Assembly (NCBI GenBank): GCA_033032175.1
Contig: CM065322.1
Span: 1-64,000 of the forward strand
DNA: 64,000 nt
Reading direction: 5' to 3'
DNA from: Saturnia japonica
Taxonomy: Eukaryota; Arthropoda; Insecta; Lepidoptera; Saturniidae
In this document: positions 58,998 through 64,000 of the stretch, in pieces
Layout of the letters: every line of letters starts with the position of its first letter
Position numbering within the stretch: the stretch's first letter is position 1
The notes under the pieces: model-generated
Seen by the model: the letters and a program-made list of their open reading frames with translations, nothing else
What the model was told of the DNA's origin: nothing
The model's database searches: none
Position numbers and translations under genes: made by a program

Positions 58998-59908
58998 TCA
59001 CTTCCCGCTGTCTGTCCTCTATGTACGCTTAAATCTTTTAAACTACGAAATGGATTTAAATACGGATTTCAACAATATTTAGAGATTTTTTTACAGAAGA
59101 TATATATATATACAAAACATTCCAATTAAGTTTTTGTATAGTAAAGAAAATTCAATTATTTTTAATCAAGTCGTCAAAAATGATTTCCGTGTGTTTACAT
59201 GTCTTATGCTCGCTAAACCTTTTAAGATACATCAAAATAATGTTCTAAAGAATCGTACTAATGCAAAAAGCCTAGAGAAAAGTCCGAGGTGGTATACGTT
59301 TATTTCGTAAGGTTGACTCACAGTAACCATTTGTTATCTTCAACAAATAATTCAAAATATTACGTTATTTGCAAAGCTATTTTCTCCAATTCGGTATTAA
59401 TCATTATCCAGATAAGTTCTTTTGAATTTTCCATTTAAATAAATACCGTGGAAGATATCATGACTTCAAAATTATTCGCCACCAAAGATATCCTACCTAA
59501 AAAACCTATGATAAATTGCGTGACGTGAGCTTGCGCAATATTCGTAATTATGAAGTTACATAACATACCATCATGCTCGAAGTGTTAGGCAGAGGTGTAC
59601 ACCCACAGTTCGCCGGGTATGTTTTAGCTCTCATGTAATAGGGGGCGAGCCTATTACCATTAATCGAGCACAAAGCCAAACTTCAAGATGCTGCTGAGAA
59701 TTTCATAGAAATACCGAATAGCACTTTGCTCGACCTGAAAATCGAACCTAGGACAACAGTCGCGTTTATAATCACCAGCCTAATGAGGCTGCTATGAAGT
59801 TATGAACTGTCAATAATTAAAGCGATAAACTCTAAATCAGGCTTTTTTAAACATAAAATGTACTACTTTGTAAATTGTACCCGTGCGAAGCTGGGATGGG
59901 TCGCTCGT
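58998..59908 (-). repeat. Dispersed repeat family B, copy 2 (full length, with SINE inside)
   Basis: Reverse of the 32560-33335 copy: it ends (plus strand) TACCCGTGCGAAGCTGGGAT and GGGTCGCTCG, and starts CTTCCCGCTGTCTGTCC. About 130 bp longer than copy 1 because of the SINE head at 59735-59815. Confidence 0.8.
59620..59815 (-). repeat. tRNA-derived SINE nested in family B
   Basis: On the minus strand: AGCCTCATTAGGCTGGTGAT head, a B box in CCTAGGTTCGATTTTC, then CTATGAAATTCTCAGCAGCA. Same body as 37225-37330. Confidence 0.75.
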
Positions 59909-60592
59909 TTTCAAATAAACATAACTAATGGCTACAGACTTGACTGTTGTGCACGGTTAACGCTGACCAGCTCATTTTAGAATTGATTCGACACGTTGAA
60001 CATTTCATTCTGAATTTTCAAGATACTTTTTTTTTAATTACAACTAGAAGCTATCTTAAACACTAATAAGGGCTCAAGATTAGGAAGTCTGCGAGATTTG
60101 CATTGAGACTCCGAGAACTAAGCAGAGCCGTCCAGGACCAATATCTCAAAACTGAGGATCCGCTAACTCCTCGACCGTGCACGGTTCGAGACCTCAGAAA
60201 ATTCCACCATAGGGAAGATTTATCCGTACATCTGTGCTGCATCGAACACCTCCTTCCAGCTAAGTGTCAAAGGTCACTTTTTTAATGCCGAGGTGCTGAC
60301 CAGACCATCCGAACATTAGCTAGGACACGTACTTTCACTTCCCTATAAATTCTTCCTTGTTGTTTTTCTTAATTGATAATTAAGTCTAATTACATTTATG
60401 ACCTAGTTTAATTTCCTTCATCTCTTATTTATTATAATGCTTCTAAGCTTATGGACTAAGTAGCTGGCGAGATCTCGGGGCAAGGTATTCAGCTTCCCCA
60501 AGTATGGCATCTATCCCACCGCGGAACTTATTACCTCAAGACGTTTTCCTTCACTGACTTAGCTTAGACTTCTTTTATCATTTATTTATTGA
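59909..60592. other. Non-coding, nothing recognised
   Basis: A 60-codon frame at 60103-60285 has no family motif. Confidence 0.4.
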
Positions 60593-61462
60593 GGTATGGC
60601 GATACATCGCCATGCTATATGATTGAATATATGTACTATGAATTGGCGAGGGTAAACCTGATGGTTGGCTAGGCTATACAGGCCGTGGTGACACATCGCC
60701 ATGCTATATGATTGAATATATGTACTATGAATTGGCGAGGGTAAACCTGATGGTTGGCGAGGCGATACAGGCCGTGGTGACACATCGCCATGCTATATGA
60801 TTGAATATATGTACTATGAATTGGCGAGGGTAAACCTGATGGTTGGCGAGGCGATACAGGCCGTGGTGACACATCGCCATGCTATATGATTGAATATATG
60901 TACTATGAATTGGCGAGGGTAAACCTGATGGTTGGCGAGGCGATACAGGCCGTGGTGACACATCGCCATGCTATATGATTGAATATATGTACTATGAATT
61001 GGCGAGGGTAAACCTGATGGTTGGCGAGGCGATACAGGCCGTGGTGACACATCGCCATGCTATATGATTGAATATATGTACTATGAATTGGCGAGGGTAA
61101 ACCTGATGGTTGGCGAGGCGATACAGGCCGTGGTGACACATCGCCATGCTATATGATTGAATATATGTACTATGAATTGGCGAGGGTAAACCTGATGGTT
61201 GGCGAGGCGATACAGGCCGTGGTGACACATCGCCATGCTATATGATTGAATATATGTACTATGAATTGGCGAGGGTAAACCTGATGGTTGGCGAGGCGAT
61301 ACAGGCCGTGGTGACACATCGCCATGCTATATGATTGAATATATGTACTATGAATTGGCGAGGGTAAACCTGATGGTTGGCGAGGCGATACAGGCCGTGG
61401 TGACACATCGCCATGCTATATGATTGAATATATGTACTATGAATTGGCGAGGGTAAACCTGG
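60593..61462 (+). repeat. 89-bp tandem array, about 9.7 units
   Basis: ACATCGCCATG starts at 60604, 60693, 60782, 60871, 60960, 61049, 61138, 61227, 61316 and 61405, exactly 89 bp apart. Internal units look identical; the first differs at several sites and the last is cut after GGTAAACCTGG. Each unit holds GGCGAT and ATCGCC as a potential hairpin. The repeated open frames are a translation of the repeat. Confidence 0.97.
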
Positions 61463-61784
61463 ATCGGATAAATCGGATTCCTGTTGTAATCTCTTCTTTT
61501 ATGCATAATATAACTTATACAAAATAATTTCAATGTTTCACATCTGCCAGGCGCGGGCGTCCCGTGACAGATTTTTTTCTATATATAGGCTAATATGAAC
61601 ACAATCTTACCTGACCTTAAGTATTATGTGGTCGAAACTGATGACATCCTAATCCTAAATATATAGTTGGCGCTCAAGTACATCTACCGGAACTCGCCAG
61701 GAGGTTCTTGGTGACATCTGACTTTAAAGTTGTGTCCGAGTTTGTTACGACTGAAAACGATAACCGATATCTACACAAATAAAA
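61463..61784. other. Non-coding, nothing recognised
   Basis: Flank of the 89-bp array; no supported feature. Confidence 0.4.
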
Positions 61785-62192
61785 AAATTTCGTGTCAATT
61801 TTTAAACTTTTTGCGTCTTTTGTTCCGCTTAATCTCAAAAACGATTTTGACGCGAGCTTTCACTGGCAAATAGCTGATGTTAGTATAGTAGTAGTAGTAG
61901 TAGAGTAACTTAGGCTACTTTTATAGAAAAGATTTAGGGTACTGCGCTAATAAAAATCAATTCGGAAAACTGACGATTATGTGGCGCTTACGTTGAGTAA
62001 ACCGTAAGAGATAATAATATATAAAATTAACGGAATACATTACAGTAGACCTTAAAAAGACCTACAAAAGAGTTAACGAGAACATAGGTCTATCTTCTAA
62101 GGATCACCCACATTGAGCATTTTTATATTTAAAATTACAGGGAGCGGGGCATTCTGTAGTCCAATCGAGCGCTGTCGCAGGCATAGCTAGTT
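61785..62192 (-). repeat. Dispersed repeat family A, copy 4
   Basis: Reverse orientation. AAAAACGATTTTGACGCGAG, AGCTGATGTTAGTATAGTAG and TAGAGTAACTTAGGCTACTT correspond to the middle of copies 1 and 2. It ends in GGCATAGCTAGT. A TAG/GTA trinucleotide expansion lies at 61884-61905. Confidence 0.75.
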
Positions 62193-62299
62193 TATAAGAA
62201 AATAGTAATAAAGTCGATATCTGTATAATTGATTTATATTTCTTTTAGATTTTTGAGAAAAAATTATACGCAGGGCTTAGATATTAGAATCATAAACAG

Positions 62300-62425
62300 A
62301 AAACATTTCGACAGTTTTTGTCTTTATTGTCCGTCTGTTAGTTTATACGTCAATTACGCAGAAACTACTGAATCGAATTTGATGAAACGTGGTATGGTTA
62401 TAGTTTATAGTTTGTATGTACATTT
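62300..62425 (+). repeat. Dispersed repeat fragment (family C)
   Basis: GTCCGTCTGTTAGTTTATAC, AGAAACTACTGAATCGAATT then TGATGAAACGTGG resembles 32400-32470. Confidence 0.5.
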
Positions 62426-62579
62426 CGATATTTCTATGGTATGTAAATTAAGTTTAAGTTATGTATATATAGTATATATAAAAATAAATTTATGTATAAT
62501 ATATATAATAAAGTATGTAGTGAAACCATGCGAAATTAATACATTTCTTTTTTCACGTAATAGTCAATAGAAATAATAA

Positions 62580-64000
62580 ACGAAACTGTATTTATTTTTC
62601 AGGAGTTTTGCGCTATACGGATTAGTTTATTAGTTTGAAATATTCTAAGACATTACAAGGAAAAGAGTTGATATTAATAATATAATACAATTAAGAAATA
62701 ATTTTTATGTCAGGTTTATCCCGCATTACAATTATCACGAATTTCGCTTGATTTGTATTGTCCCACTTAAGTATATTTTCTGTAAGCGCGTGTATTAATG
62801 ATTTAAGATCAGTGTTGTTCAGTTTTTAAAATAAGTAAAAATTTCCCTGTAATTTATTTATTTTACATTTTGATTTATTTTGATCTAAATTTCCGGGACG
62901 AGGTCTTGTTTGGTGTTTTTGCTTTATTTAGATTGTTATTAAATTACACTAAACAGACAGACTATAATGCGTCATATTACCTGGATATTAACGATTAATA
63001 ATAATAGGATTATTAAATAAATTCAGCTCTTCCTGAAGGACTTCAAAAATAAACTTGTTGTTTTGAACTAATCAGCCCTTAATCGTCTGGATAATTTTGG
63101 TTAATATTTAAAATTATTTTACTTGAGGATTCTCAAAGCCGTATTGGTCCAATACCATCGAAGATCCTGAGATAAGGTGGTGAGGTTTTTTTGATAATTG
63201 CTGTTTTTCATACAAGTTGCAGACACAACTATTATTAAATTAATTATGGGTATATAGTTTAATATGCCGAGTGCGTTTAAATCTTCTGTATGTAAAGTGT
63301 AACAATAAGAAACATTACGTAGATTATAATATTAATTATGTTTATGTAGATTAAAGTAGCGTAATCAATATTAAGAAACAAACTTACTTTCATTTAGTAT
63401 GAAAATAGTAACATAAGTGAATAATAACAATAGTGGTTTGATTTACAGAAGGTTTTGTATCGACTGATAATTTTCGCAATCATCGCAATAACAACTTACA
63501 TTTTTCCTTTAAACCTTGACCTGAGGGTAGTCGTTTATTATTTCGGACAATCAGTAAAAATATTTTTTTGGTGTTATTGCCAGATTCAGTCCAAATATAA
63601 TACTATAATAACAACATAGTGCGTGGGCGGATTGGAGGCTAACTGTTCAAACATATCTGTCACACTTGTAAATATTACTATTTTATCACCTGAGGGGCGC
63701 GATAGTACCGCTCCCACTGTTTTCCTAAAATATATTTTTATTCTTTATAATTTATGTTTATAGCCACAATCTTACATTATGTTAAATTACAACGTCCAAA
63801 CGCCCAAGATGATGACACACTAAGCTGACTAAGGCTAGTTGGTAACTGACTTTCTAATATAGCTATCGTGTTACACAGGTACTTGGCGACAGATTTTCAA
63901 CTGGAATTATAAAATACCCTACCAATATAATAGATTTCATCATGATGTTTTCTTTAATCGTAATCTCAGACTGATTGTAGGGATTCGAACACACATGTGT
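62580..64000. other. Non-coding; possible SINE head at the right edge
   Basis: AT-rich with nothing recognised until the end, where GGGATTCGAACACA (63980-63993) would be a B box on the minus strand of an element running out of the window. Confidence 0.3.

Noticed and set aside
60593..61462. CRISPR-like regular spacing
   Set aside because: The whole 89-bp unit repeats without variable spacers, and the DNA is insect. It is a simple tandem repeat.
60586..61533. Series of identical 78-codon minus-strand frames
   Set aside because: Pure translation of the 89-bp repeat; neither strand has a gene context, and the unit length shifts frame each time.

Overview
This is a window of animal nuclear DNA, almost certainly from a moth or butterfly (Lepidoptera). 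It is AT-rich, gene-poor and intron-rich. It carries remnants of R1-clade, RTE and Jockey-like LINEs, Copia, Tc1 and mariner elements, tRNA-headed SINEs, and several dispersed repeats whose wording I recognise from lepidopteran genomes. No bacterial, organellar or CRISPR features were found. The species cannot be named from sequence alone.

Layout. At 1-5.8 kb there is a block of minus-strand retroelement wrecks: an R1-type gag ORF, a Copia element with one LTR left, and an internally deleted R1-like endonuclease/RT piece. From 8.0 to 20.6 kb lie LINE remains. Inside one of these LINEs sits a tandem array of about 8.85 kb (9678-18528) built from a roughly 275/283-bp piece of its own reverse-transcriptase ORF. 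The rest of the LINE flanks the array on both sides, so this looks like a satellite born inside a single LINE copy. From 22.85 to 39.65 kb the minus strand carries exon-like segments with good splice signals. They fit an uncharacterised secreted insect protein (signal-peptide exon at 39.65 kb, internal exons at 27.59 and 27.33 kb, terminal exon ending at 26.78 kb). Two further spliceable exons at 23.8-22.85 kb may be a second gene. Large stretches between exons are filled with repeats.

From 28.8 to 64 kb the window is mostly decayed mobile DNA: LINE 3' ends (28.8, 37.4, 45.1, 53.4 and 56.6 kb), a Tc1 transposase wreck (33.5-34.4 kb), SINEs (37.15, 38.4 and 59.6 kb), an RTE insertion with an 11-bp target-site duplication (41.9-43.8 kb), a mariner fragment (44.5 kb), and an almost perfect 89-bp tandem array (60.6-61.5 kb).

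The host gene content is small: one or two uncharacterised secreted-protein genes. The most distinctive feature is the LINE-derived satellite. Its breakpoint microhomology, ancestral and derived monomer types, and dimeric higher-order pattern can all be read directly. The same array also shows signs of assembly trouble: a 161-bp A-run/T-run block and abruptly noisy units.
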